DNA of 64,000 bases from assembly GCF_001509835.1 (NCBI RefSeq), contig NZ_JXTJ01000006.1, positions 372,001 through 436,000 of the forward strand. The letters run 5' to 3'. The translations under genes and the position numbers were made by a program. Positions 56,884-64,000 of this stretch are shown here, piece after piece. The notes below the pieces were generated by a model. The model was given only the letters and a program-made list of their open reading frames with translations. It had not been told where the DNA came from and ran no database searches. The first letter of the stretch is position 1, and each line of letters begins with the position of its first letter. The stretch is from Allobosea sp. WAO. Lineage in GTDB: Bacteria; Pseudomonadota; Alphaproteobacteria; Rhizobiales; Beijerinckiaceae.

Positions 56884-57519
56884 ATGTACACGCCCCCGGC
56901 CTTTCGCGAAGACGATACCCATGTGCTCCATGCGCTGATGCGGGCCGCGCGCCTCTGCAACTTTGTCACGGCGACGCCGCAGGGCCTGATGGCGACGCCG
57001 TTGCCGCTGTTCCTCGACGAGAGCGAGGGCGAGTTCGGCACGCTCTACGGTCATCTCGCCCGGGCCAACCCGCAATGGCAGGCGCCGGTGCTGGGCGAAG
57101 CGATGGCGATCTTCATGGGGCCGGACGCCTACGTCACGCCGAGCTGGTATGCGGCCAAGCGCGAGCACGGGAAGGTCGTGCCGACCTGGAACTATGTCGC
57201 GGTGCAGGCCTCGGGGCCAGTCGAGTTCTTCGACGATCCGGCGCGCCTGCGTGAGGTTGTGACGCGCCTGACGGATCTGCACGAGCGGCCCCGCGTCGAA
57301 GCCTGGGCGGTGTCGGATGCGCCGGAGGCCTTCGTCGCGGCGCAGCTGCGCGGCATCGTCGGATTGCGCATGCCGGTCACCCGGCTGATGGGCAAGCGCA
57401 AGATGAGCCAGAACCGCAGTGCAGAGGATCGGGCCGGCGTCGCCGCCGGCCTGCGGCAGGGCGAGCGCGCCAGCGACCATGTCGTGGCCGAGTTGGTAGC
57501 GGAGGAAGGCGCGTCATGA
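56884..57519 (+). CDS. PaiB-like FMN-binding split-barrel protein
   Basis: The 211-residue product starts YTPPAFREDDTHVLHALMRAARLCNFVTATPQGLMATPLPLFLD, with GTLYGHLARANPQW, YVTPSWYAAKREHGKVVPTWNYVAVQASGPVEFF and GIVGLRMPVTRLMGKRKMSQNRSAEDRAGV, the pattern of PaiB-type negative regulators with an FMN-binding split barrel (the fold of pyridoxine-phosphate oxidase). Whether it regulates or is an enzyme is not known. It overlaps yggS by 4 bp and is divergent from the MocR gene. Confidence 0.9.
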   Translation: MYTPPAFREDDTHVLHALMRAARLCNFVTATPQGLMATPLPLFLDESEGEFGTLYGHLARANPQWQAPVLGEAMAIFMGPDAYVTPSWYAAKREHGKVVPTWNYVAVQASGPVEFFDDPARLREVVTRLTDLHERPRVEAWAVSDAPEAFVAAQLRGIVGLRMPVTRLMGKRKMSQNRSAEDRAGVAAGLRQGERASDHVVAELVAEEGAS

Positions 57520-58295
57520 ACATCGCAGCGTCGGTTCCGGGCGACCTCGCAGCTCGTTTCGGCCCCGATCCCGAGGCGATGTTCAGGCAGAACCTCGCCG
57601 CCGTCCACGAGCGGATCGCCGCCGCCTGCCGGCGCGCCGGGCGCGATCCGGATTCGGTGCGGCTGCTGCCGATCAGCAAGACCGTGCCGGCTGAGATGCT
57701 GCGGCACGCCTTCGCTGCCGGCATCGACCGGTTCGGCGAGAACAAGATCCAGGAGGCGCAGGGCAAGCAGGAGGCGCTCGCCGACCTGCCGGTGGCGTGG
57801 AGCATCGTCGGCCATCTGCAGAGCAACAAGGTCCGCCAGCTGACGCGCTTCGCCGTCGAGTTCCATGCGCTGGACAGCTTGAAGCTGGCGGCTTTGCTCG
57901 ACGCCCGGCTGACGGCGGAAGGGCGCAGCCTCGACGTCTATGTCCAGGTCAACACCTCGGGCGAGGAGAGCAAGTACGGGCTGCATCCCGACGCCTTGAG
58001 AGCCTTCGTTGAGGCCTTGCCGGACTTCCCGAGGCTGCGGCCGCGCGGGCTGATGACGCTGGCGCTGTTCAGCGACGAGATGGAGCGGGTTCGGCCGTGC
58101 TTTCGCCTGCTGCGTCGGCTCCGCGACGACGTCGTGAAGCTGCATGCCGGCCTCGGCGAGCTCTCCATGGGCATGTCCGGCGACTTCGAGGCAGCGATAG
58201 AAGAGGGCGCCAATGTCGTCAGGGTCGGGCAGGCGATCTTCGGCAAGCGCCCGACGGCGAATGGGCTCTACTGGCCCGGGCTGGCGCCGGGTTGA
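57516..58295 (+). CDS. PLP homeostasis protein YggS (PLPBP/COG0325)
   Basis: PLP-binding TIM-barrel protein that balances vitamin B6 and amino-acid pools and has no known catalytic reaction. The 259-residue product has VRLLPISKTVPAEMLRHAFAAGIDRFGENKIQEA (PLP Lys55), WSIVGHLQSNKVRQL, VYVQVNTSGEESKYGLHPD, LRPRGLMTLAL and LSMGMSGDFEAAIEEGANVVRVGQAIFGKR. It starts with ATGA overlap to the paiB-like gene, so PLP sensing (MocR), a PLP-oxidase-fold protein and a PLP carrier sit in one divergent unit. Confidence 0.95.
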   Translation: MNIAASVPGDLAARFGPDPEAMFRQNLAAVHERIAAACRRAGRDPDSVRLLPISKTVPAEMLRHAFAAGIDRFGENKIQEAQGKQEALADLPVAWSIVGHLQSNKVRQLTRFAVEFHALDSLKLAALLDARLTAEGRSLDVYVQVNTSGEESKYGLHPDALRAFVEALPDFPRLRPRGLMTLALFSDEMERVRPCFRLLRRLRDDVVKLHAGLGELSMGMSGDFEAAIEEGANVVRVGQAIFGKRPTANGLYWPGLAPG

Positions 58296-58373
58296 GAAGG
58301 GTCGAGGGCTGGAGCTTGGCCGGGGCGGCACCTACATTGGCCGGACAAGCCCGCTCAGGCCCAGCGAGACCCG

Positions 58374-59738
58374 ATGTCCGAACGCGATAGCGAAGCCAAC
58401 CGATTCTCTGCCCGCGCGGCACGCTATGCCCGTGTCGGCGCCAATGTCGGCGGGGTCGCGGCGCGGATCGCGGGCACGAAACTGTTCGGACTCGAGGGCC
58501 GCAACGCGACCAATGCCGAGGCGTTGGCCAAGGCGCTGGGTGGTCTGAAGGGGCCACTGATGAAGGTGGCGCAGCTCGTCGCCACCATCCCCGACGTGGT
58601 GCCGCCGGAATACGCCGCCGAGTTGCAGAAGCTGCAATCCGAGGCGCCGCCCATGGGGGCGGCCTTCGTCAAGCGCCGCATGCAGGCAGAGCTCGGCGCC
58701 AATTGGCGCGAGCGCTTCCGCGAGTTCGACCTGAAGCCGGCGGCCGCGGCCTCGCTTGGTCAGGTGCACCGTGCCACCTCGCAGGATGGCGCGCCTCTGG
58801 CCTGCAAGCTGCAGTATCCCGACATGGAATCGGCGGTCGAGGCCGATATCGCCCAGCTTGAAATCCTGTTCGGACTGCACCGGCGCATGGGCGCGGTGAT
58901 CGACACCAGCGAGATCGCCAAGGAGATCAGCGCCCGCGTCCGCGAGGAACTCGACTACCGGCGCGAGGCGAAGCACGCGGCGCTCTACCAAGACATGCTC
59001 GCCGAAACGCCCGAGGTGCGGGTGCCGGGCGTGGTCGCCGAATTGTCGACGCGCCGGCTGCTGACCATGCACTGGCTGGATGGCGACAAGATCCTTGCCC
59101 ACAAGCAGGCGAGCCAGGAGGTCCGGGATAGAATCTCGACCGCGATGTTCCGGGCCTGGTGGCGGCCCTTCAGCCATCATGGCGTCATCCATGGCGATCC
59201 GCATCTCGGAAACTACACGGTCTTCCAGGAGGCCGGCGAGCCCCGGGGCATCAACCTGCTCGATTATGGCTGCATCCGGATCTTCCCGCCGAGCTTCGTC
59301 GGCGGCGTGGTCGACCTCTACCGGGGCCTGCTGGAGGGCGACGAGACGCGCGTCGTCCATGCCTATGAGGTCTGGGGCTTCAAGGGGCTGACCAAGGAGC
59401 TGATCGACACGCTCAACATCTGGGCGCGCTTCATCTACGGGCCGCTGCTCGAGGATCGCACCCGCCGCATCGCCGAGGGCGTCAGCCCGGCCGAGTACGG
59501 CCGGAAGCAGGCTTTCCAGGTCCATAGCGCGCTCAAGGCGCGCGGGCCGGTGACGGTGCCGCGCGAATTCGTCTTCATGGACCGCGCCGCGATCGGCCTT
59601 GGCGGCGTCTTCCTGCAGCTCGACGCCGAGCTGAATTTCCACCGGCTGTTCGAGCAGGAGATCGAGGATTTCAGCGTCGCGCGGGTGGCGGGTGCACAAG
59701 AGGCTGCCCTTTCGGCAGCGGGGCTGGCCGGCGCCTGA
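58374..59738 (+). CDS. ABC1/AarF/UbiB kinase-like protein
   Basis: Atypical kinase-like ATPase family acting in ubiquinone biosynthesis and mitochondrial or bacterial lipid-quinone metabolism. The 454-residue product has LMKVAQLVATIPDVVPPEYAAELQKLQSEAPPM (family KxGQ region, here KVAQ with Gly replaced by Ala), PAAAASLGQVHRAT (Ala-rich loop in place of a normal P-loop), LACKLQYPDM, EELDYRREAKHAALY and HGDPHLGNYTVFQEAGEPRGINLLDYGCIR (catalytic and metal residues). No transmembrane tail is obvious, unlike UbiB of Escherichia coli. Role in quinone synthesis is a family-level inference. Confidence 0.92.
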   Translation: MSERDSEANRFSARAARYARVGANVGGVAARIAGTKLFGLEGRNATNAEALAKALGGLKGPLMKVAQLVATIPDVVPPEYAAELQKLQSEAPPMGAAFVKRRMQAELGANWRERFREFDLKPAAAASLGQVHRATSQDGAPLACKLQYPDMESAVEADIAQLEILFGLHRRMGAVIDTSEIAKEISARVREELDYRREAKHAALYQDMLAETPEVRVPGVVAELSTRRLLTMHWLDGDKILAHKQASQEVRDRISTAMFRAWWRPFSHHGVIHGDPHLGNYTVFQEAGEPRGINLLDYGCIRIFPPSFVGGVVDLYRGLLEGDETRVVHAYEVWGFKGLTKELIDTLNIWARFIYGPLLEDRTRRIAEGVSPAEYGRKQAFQVHSALKARGPVTVPREFVFMDRAAIGLGGVFLQLDAELNFHRLFEQEIEDFSVARVAGAQEAALSAAGLAGA

Positions 59739-59801
59739 GCAGCTGCGCCATAATGCCTCATGTCGGCACAAGCCTCGTGCAGTGCGGGCAGGGGGGCGGA
59801 C

Positions 59802-60425
59802 ATGGCCAGGCAGGGCGCGGAAGCCGAGGCGGAAGCGGGCGAAGAGCGGCGTCGCTACGGGTTGTTCGTGCGGCGCGGCGCCGGTGGGTTTACTCTGAAG
59901 CAGAGTGACGAGGGCGTCGGGCTCGACGGCGACCTGCTGTTCTGGAGCACGCCGCAGGGCGAGGTCGCAAGGCCGTTCTCCGAGATCTCAGGCGTGCATC
60001 TTTCGACGGCGCATATCGCCCGGCAGGGCGATTTCGGCACCTGTTCCATTGCGTTTTCGGGAGCGCCGCCGCTGATCGTGAGCTCCAGCACGGCCTATGG
60101 CTACCCCGACGAGGAACGTAGCCGGGTCTATCGTTCCTTCTTGGAGGACCTGCACGGAACGCTCGCCGCGCGCCTGCCCGGCAAGGTCCGCTATTCCTCC
60201 GGCGTCAGCGAGGCGCGCATCGCCTTCATCCAGGTGATGCTGATCGTCATGGGGCTGCTGATGGTCGCCCTGCCGCTCGTGCTGCTGGCGATGACTGGGG
60301 AGCTGAGCATGCTTTGGGTCATCTTCGTCGGAGTGGGCTTCGTCTGGGGCTATTTCGGCTGGGTGCAGAAGAACGCGCCGCGAACCTACGAACCCCGCCG
60401 GATTCCACCGGAATTGATGCCCTGA
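59802..60425 (+). CDS. Two-pass membrane protein of unknown function
   Basis: The product of about 207 residues has an acidic/alanine-rich start, a beta-rich soluble domain (RRYGLFVRRGAGGFTLKQSDEGVGLDGDLLFWSTPQGEVARPFSEISGVHLSTAHI ... SIAFSGAPPLIVSSSTAYGYPDEERSRVYRSFLEDL) reminiscent of a PH-like domain, and two close membrane helices (IAFIQVMLIVMGLLMVALPLVLLAM and LSMLWVIFVGVGFVWGYFGWV). ATG 59802 is chosen because AGGGGGG lies six bases upstream; ATG 59760 is possible. I do not recognise the family. Confidence 0.75.
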   Translation: MARQGAEAEAEAGEERRRYGLFVRRGAGGFTLKQSDEGVGLDGDLLFWSTPQGEVARPFSEISGVHLSTAHIARQGDFGTCSIAFSGAPPLIVSSSTAYGYPDEERSRVYRSFLEDLHGTLAARLPGKVRYSSGVSEARIAFIQVMLIVMGLLMVALPLVLLAMTGELSMLWVIFVGVGFVWGYFGWVQKNAPRTYEPRRIPPELMP

Positions 60426-60589
60426 CGCCGACCTGCCGTGCGCCTTGCGTCCGAACGCCCTGACGCTACGTCGGTTTCGCCCCGCGGTTGCCTAGCAATG
60501 AGGCGGGCGGCATGGTGTCATGCGTTGCCATCGGCCGCGCCAGTGCGCTACAGGGCAACAGGATTTTCATAGAGCAGGGACCATTTTTC

Positions 60590-60877
60590 ATGGCCGACCA
60601 CGGACATCACGCCGCAGACATTCCGCAGATGGACTATGCGGAGCATGAAGGCACCTATCATGGCTTCGTGCGCTTCGCCGAGATCGCCACGGTCGCCTGC
60701 CTGACCATCGTCACGGCGCTCGCCGTCGGCGGCACCAAGCATGCCTGGGGCACGGCGATCGTCGGCACCCTGCTGGCGCTGGTCAGCACCGGTGTCGGCA
60801 TCGCGGCGCCCTCGATCGGCTGGCGCGCTCCGGCCGTGCCGTTCGCCCTGATGCTGCTCGCGCTCCTCCTCCTGTAA
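60590..60877 (+). CDS. aa3-type cytochrome c oxidase subunit IV
   Basis: The 95-residue product begins MADHGHHAADIPQMDYAEHE and has HEGTYHGFVRFAEIATVACLTIVTALAVGG, the pattern of the small alphaproteobacterial oxidase subunit IV, with three hydrophobic segments instead of the usual one. The extended C-terminus (WGTAIVGTLLALVSTGVGIAAPSIGWRAPAVPFALMLLALLLL) makes it longer than the roughly 50-residue family core. It lies 23 bp before the transhydrogenase genes, an arrangement often seen in Rhizobiales (recalled). The 164-bp gap before it probably holds the promoter of the operon. Confidence 0.85.
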   Translation: MADHGHHAADIPQMDYAEHEGTYHGFVRFAEIATVACLTIVTALAVGGTKHAWGTAIVGTLLALVSTGVGIAAPSIGWRAPAVPFALMLLALLLL

Positions 60878-60900
60878 AGCCCGAAAGGCCCGGCCTCCCC

Positions 60901-62040
60901 ATGCGCATTGCTGTCCCCGCGGAAACGCAAGGGGCGGAGACCCGCGTCGCTGCGACGCCGGAAACCGTCCGCAAGTTCATCGGCCTCGGTGCCGAGGTCG
61001 TGGTCGAGAAAGGTGCCGGCACAACGTCCGGCATCAGCGATGCGGAATATGAGGCGGCCGGCGCCAAAATCGCCGCCAGCGCCGCCGAGGCGGTGGCCGG
61101 GGCGGAAATCGTCCTGAAGGTGCGCCGCCCGGCCGAAGCCGAGATCAATGGCCTGCCCGCCGGCGCGCTCGTCGTCGGCATCATGGACCCCTATGGCAGC
61201 GAGGCGCAGGTCGAGGCTCTGGCCAAGGCGAACGTCGCCGCCTTCGCCATGGAGTTCATGCCGCGCATCACGCGTGCGCAGGTGATGGACGTTCTGTCCT
61301 CGCAGGCGAATCTCGCGGGCTATCGCGCCGTCGTCGACGCCGCAGCCGAATATGGCCGGGCGCTACCGATGATGATGACGGCGGCGGGCACCGTGCCGGC
61401 GGCCAAGATCTTCATCATGGGCGTCGGCGTCGCCGGCTTGCAGGCGATCGCCACCGCGCGCCGCATGGGCGCGATCGTCACCGCGACGGACGTGCGACCG
61501 GCGACCAAGGAGCAGGTCGAATCGCTCGGTGCCAAGTTCCTCGCGGTCGAGGACGAGGAGTTCAAGCAGGCGCAGACCGCCGGCGGCTACGCCAAGGAAA
61601 TGTCCAAGGAATACCAGGCCAAGCAGGCCGAGCTGACGGCGAGCCATATCGCCAAGCAGGACATCGTTATCACCACCGCCCTGATTCCCGGACGGCCGGC
61701 GCCGAAGCTGATCTCGGCCGCCATGGTTGAGAGCATGAAGGCAGGTTCGGTCATCGTCGACCTCGCGGTCGAGCGCGGCGGCAATTGCGAGCTCGCCAAG
61801 CCCGGCGAGACGGTGATGACGGCTAATGGCGTCAAGATCGTCGGCCATCTCAACGTGCCCGGCCGACTGCCTGCGACCTCCTCCAGCCTCTACGCCAAGA
61901 ACCTCTTCGCCTTCGTCGAGACCCTGATCGACAAGAAGGAGCGGAAGCTCGCGGTGAACTGGGAAGACGAGCTGGTCAAGGCGACCTGCCTGACCAAGGA
62001 CGGCGCTGTCATCCATCCGAATTTCGCGCCCAAGGCCTGA
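60901..62040 (+). CDS. pntAA: NAD(P) transhydrogenase subunit alpha part 1
   Basis: Soluble NAD(H)-binding domain I of the proton-translocating transhydrogenase, which makes NADPH from NADH using the proton gradient. The 379-residue product starts [26 protein letters not shown], has [28 protein letters not shown], the Rossmann loop [29 protein letters not shown] and [14 protein letters not shown]. Alphaproteobacteria split the alpha subunit into pntAA and pntAB, as here; pntAB follows after 25 bp. Confidence 0.96.
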   Translation: MRIAVPAETQGAETRVAATPETVRKFIGLGAEVVVEKGAGTTSGISDAEYEAAGAKIAASAAEAVAGAEIVLKVRRPAEAEINGLPAGALVVGIMDPYGSEAQVEALAKANVAAFAMEFMPRITRAQVMDVLSSQANLAGYRAVVDAAAEYGRALPMMMTAAGTVPAAKIFIMGVGVAGLQAIATARRMGAIVTATDVRPATKEQVESLGAKFLAVEDEEFKQAQTAGGYAKEMSKEYQAKQAELTASHIAKQDIVITTALIPGRPAPKLISAAMVESMKAGSVIVDLAVERGGNCELAKPGETVMTANGVKIVGHLNVPGRLPATSSSLYAKNLFAFVETLIDKKERKLAVNWEDELVKATCLTKDGAVIHPNFAPKA

Positions 62041-62065
62041 GCGGCCGACCAGGGAGTGTCACATC

Positions 62066-62497
62066 ATGGCTAATCCGACCCCCGAACAGGCGCTCGAACA
62101 GGCCCGCTCGGCCGCCGCGCTTGCCAAGCAGGCCGCCGAGCTCGCCGAGAAGTACGCGGAGCAGGCGGCCCATGCCGCGGGCGCCGCGACCGGCGTCGAC
62201 CCGACGGTTTTCCGCCTCGCGATCTTCGTCCTCGCCGTCTTCGTCGGCTACTACGTGGTCTGGTCGGTGACGCCGGCCCTGCACACGCCGCTGATGTCGG
62301 TCACCAACGCGATCTCCTCGGTCATCGTCGTCGGCGCGCTGCTCGCCGTCGGCGTCCAGGCGGCGCCCGCGATGGGCGACGGGCCGCTCTGGGCCAAGGT
62401 GTTCGGCTTCATCGCCCTGGTACTCGCCTCGGTGAACATCTTCGGCGGCTTCCTCGTCACCGAGCGGATGCTCGCGATGTACAAGAAGAAGGGCTGA
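62066..62497 (+). CDS. pntAB: NAD(P) transhydrogenase subunit alpha part 2
   Basis: Membrane part of split alpha subunit. The 143-residue product has an alanine-rich, charged N-terminal helix ([32 protein letters not shown]) and about three membrane segments, including [49 protein letters not shown] and [37 protein letters not shown] residues line the proton path in the family. pntB starts four bases after its stop. Confidence 0.95.
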   Translation: MANPTPEQALEQARSAAALAKQAAELAEKYAEQAAHAAGAATGVDPTVFRLAIFVLAVFVGYYVVWSVTPALHTPLMSVTNAISSVIVVGALLAVGVQAAPAMGDGPLWAKVFGFIALVLASVNIFGGFLVTERMLAMYKKKG

Positions 62498-62501
62498 GCG
62501 C

Positions 62502-63908
62502 ATGGCCGCGAACCTCTCCGCCCTGCTCTACGTCGTTTCCGGCGTCCTCTTCATCATGGCCCTGCGCGGGCTGTCGCACCCGACGACCTCGCGCCAGGGC
62601 AACCGCTACGGCATGATCGGCATGGCGATCGCCGTGCTGACCACGGTGATCTTCTATCCGCCGGCCGGCTTCTCCGGCTGGCTGCTCGTCATCCTCGGCA
62701 TCGCGATCGGCGGCGGCTTCGGCGCCTACATGGCCAAGCGCGTGCAGATGACGCAGATGCCGCAGCTCGTCGCCTTCTTCCACTCGCTGGTCGGCCTCGC
62801 CGCCGTGCTGGTGGCGGCCGCCGCGCTCTATGCGCCGGAAGCGTTCGGCATCGGCCAGGTCAACAAGATCAAGGCCGCCAGCCTGTTCGAGATGGGGCTC
62901 GGTGTCGCGATCGGCGCGATCACCTTCACCGGCTCGATCATCGCCTTCCTCAAGCTCGACGGGCGGATGAGCGGCAAGCCAATCATGCTGCCGCAGCGCC
63001 ACGCCATCAATATCGGCCTCGGCATTGCGCTCTTCGTGCTGCTCATGTTCTTCCTGAAGAGCGAGAACCATGCCGTCTTTTGGCTGATCGTTCTGGTCTC
63101 CTTCGCGCTCGGCATCCTGCTGATCATCCCGATCGGCGGCGCTGACATGCCGGTCGTCGTGTCGATGCTGAACTCCTATTCGGGTTGGGCAGCGGCGGGT
63201 ATCGGCTTCACGCTCGGCAACATGGCGCTGATCATCACCGGCGCGCTGGTCGGCTCCTCCGGCGCGATCCTGTCCTACATCATGTGCAAGGCGATGAACC
63301 GGAGCTTCATCTCCGTCATCCTCGGCGGCTTCGGCGGCGATGAAGCCGCGGCCGGCGCGGGTGGCGCGGTCGAGGCGCGCCCGGTCAAGCAGGGCTCGCC
63401 GGACGACGCCGCCTACATCATGAAGAATGCCGGCAAGGTGCTGATCGTGCCGGGGTACGGCATGGCGGTGGCGCAGGCCCAGCACGCGCTGCGCGAGATG
63501 GCCGACCTCCTCAAGAAGGAGGGCGTCGAGGTCAAGTACGCCATCCACCCGGTGGCGGGCCGCATGCCCGGTCATATGAACGTGCTGCTGGCTGAGGCCA
63601 ACGTGCCCTATGACGAGGTCTTCGAGCTCGAGGACATCAACTCGGAATTCGGCCAGGCCGACGTCGCCTTCGTCATCGGCGCCAACGACGTCACCAACCC
63701 GGCCGCCAAGACCGACAAGACCTCGCCGATCTACGGCATGCCGATCCTCGACGTCGAGAAGGCCAAGACCGTGCTGTTCATCAAGCGCGGCATGGCGGCG
63801 GGCTATGCCGGCGTCGAGAACGAGCTGTTCTTCCGGCCCAACACGATGATGCTGTTCGGCGACGCCAAGAAGGTCACCGACGAGATCGTCAAGGCGATGG
63901 CGCACTGA
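62502..63908 (+). CDS. pntB: NAD(P) transhydrogenase subunit beta
   Basis: Membrane domain II plus NADP(H)-binding domain III of the proton-translocating transhydrogenase. The 468-residue product has about nine membrane segments (ANLSALLYVVSGVLFIMALRGLSHP at the start; GADMPVVVSMLNSYSGWAAAGIGF is conserved) and the C-terminal NADP fold with VLIVPGYGMAVAQAQHALREMADLLKKEGVEVKYAIHPVAGRMPGHMNVLLAEANVPYDEV and VIGANDVTNPAAKTDKTSPIYGMPILDVEKAKTVLFIKRGMAAGYAGVENELFF. It ends the operon and is followed by a terminator. Confidence 0.97.
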   Translation: MAANLSALLYVVSGVLFIMALRGLSHPTTSRQGNRYGMIGMAIAVLTTVIFYPPAGFSGWLLVILGIAIGGGFGAYMAKRVQMTQMPQLVAFFHSLVGLAAVLVAAAALYAPEAFGIGQVNKIKAASLFEMGLGVAIGAITFTGSIIAFLKLDGRMSGKPIMLPQRHAINIGLGIALFVLLMFFLKSENHAVFWLIVLVSFALGILLIIPIGGADMPVVVSMLNSYSGWAAAGIGFTLGNMALIITGALVGSSGAILSYIMCKAMNRSFISVILGGFGGDEAAAGAGGAVEARPVKQGSPDDAAYIMKNAGKVLIVPGYGMAVAQAQHALREMADLLKKEGVEVKYAIHPVAGRMPGHMNVLLAEANVPYDEVFELEDINSEFGQADVAFVIGANDVTNPAAKTDKTSPIYGMPILDVEKAKTVLFIKRGMAAGYAGVENELFFRPNTMMLFGDAKKVTDEIVKAMAH

Positions 63909-63932
63909 GCCGCCCGCCATAGCAATGTCGCA

Positions 63933-63962
63933 AAGGGCCGGCTTCGATGCTGGCCCTTTTTT
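63933..63962 (+). terminator. Rho-independent terminator after pntB
   Basis: AAGGGCCGGC (63933-63942), loop TTCGAT, GCTGGCCCTT (63949-63958) with one G-T wobble, then a run of T. It lies 24 bp after the pntB stop. Confidence 0.9.
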
Positions 63963-63974
63963 GTTGGAAACTCC

Positions 63975-64000
63975 ATGCCTGAATTGCTGATCCGCTCGTT
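63975..64000 (+). CDS. Possible start of a further gene (cut by window edge)
   Basis: ATG at 63975 opens a frame (MPELLIRS) that runs to the window edge. There is no strong ribosome binding site (GGAAACTCC). Only eight codons are visible, so this cannot be identified and may not be a gene. Confidence 0.25.

Noticed and set aside
62457..63920. A 487-codon minus-strand frame over pntB
   Set aside because: Shadow of pntB with the typical His/Asp/Arg-rich composition of antisense frames; no recognisable domain.

Overview
The window is GC-rich chromosomal DNA from an alphaproteobacterium, most likely of the order Hyphomicrobiales (Rhizobiales). The genus is a guess; Bosea-like is plausible. The evidence is the gene order mraZ to ftsZ-lpxC-bamD-recN, the split transhydrogenase pntAA/pntAB/pntB preceded by an alphaproteobacterial aa3 oxidase subunit IV, a perfect TTAA-N7-TTAA (CtrA-type) site before ddl-ftsQAZ, and several Rhizobiales-style intergenic palindromes.

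Layout. 0-0.2 kb: end of a MarR-type regulator. 0.5-21.6 kb: division and cell-wall (dcw) cluster mraZ-rsmH-ftsL-ftsI-murE-murF-mraY-murD, ftsW-murG-murC-murB, then ddl-ftsQ-ftsA-ftsZ. Most neighbours overlap by about 4 bp or lie a few bases apart, so they are probably translationally coupled. The cluster is interrupted at 14.3-16.5 kb by an unrelated unit: nitroreductase plus EamA transporter, divergent from a MarR regulator, with a perfect 20-bp palindrome between them. 21.6-25.8 kb: ftsZ terminator, lpxC, bamD, recN. 25.8-34.2 kb: metallo-beta-lactamase-fold hydrolase, DEAD-box helicase with a repeat-built tail, a 24-residue membrane peptide, a PepSY protein, a DUF2189-like membrane protein, ligA, pepT. 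34.3-42.6 kb: a winged-helix/alpha-beta-hydrolase fusion, an AraC regulator with a divergent MFS exporter, a FAD-linked oxidase and second MFS carrier, prmA and two very small genes. 42.9-48.7 kb: aminopeptidase P, azlCD with an AraC regulator, rmlA and rmlD. 48.7-53.7 kb: LysR regulator divergent from an argH-like lyase fused into a polar amino-acid ABC transporter operon. 53.7-55.3 kb: AbrB/Doc toxin-antitoxin pair whose toxin gene overlaps a BKACE-type enzyme gene. 55.3-58.3 kb: a divergent unit of a MocR regulator, a PaiB-like flavin-fold protein and the PLP-homeostasis protein YggS. 58.4-63.9 kb: ABC1/UbiB kinase-like protein, a membrane protein, oxidase subunit IV and the transhydrogenase operon with a terminator.

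Most of the window is ordinary housekeeping DNA. The most informative signals are small: a four-repeat MraZ-box array, the CtrA-type box, a long hairpin in the ftsZ leader, several clean operators (MarR, toxin-antitoxin, MocR), a paired REP-like element with compensatory base changes, and small genes that are easily missed. I did not find a clear, wholly new multi-gene system. The best candidates for a closer look are the PLP-centred MocR/PaiB/YggS unit and the Doc-BKACE coupling. Gene identities rest on reading motifs in the translations; no database search was run.
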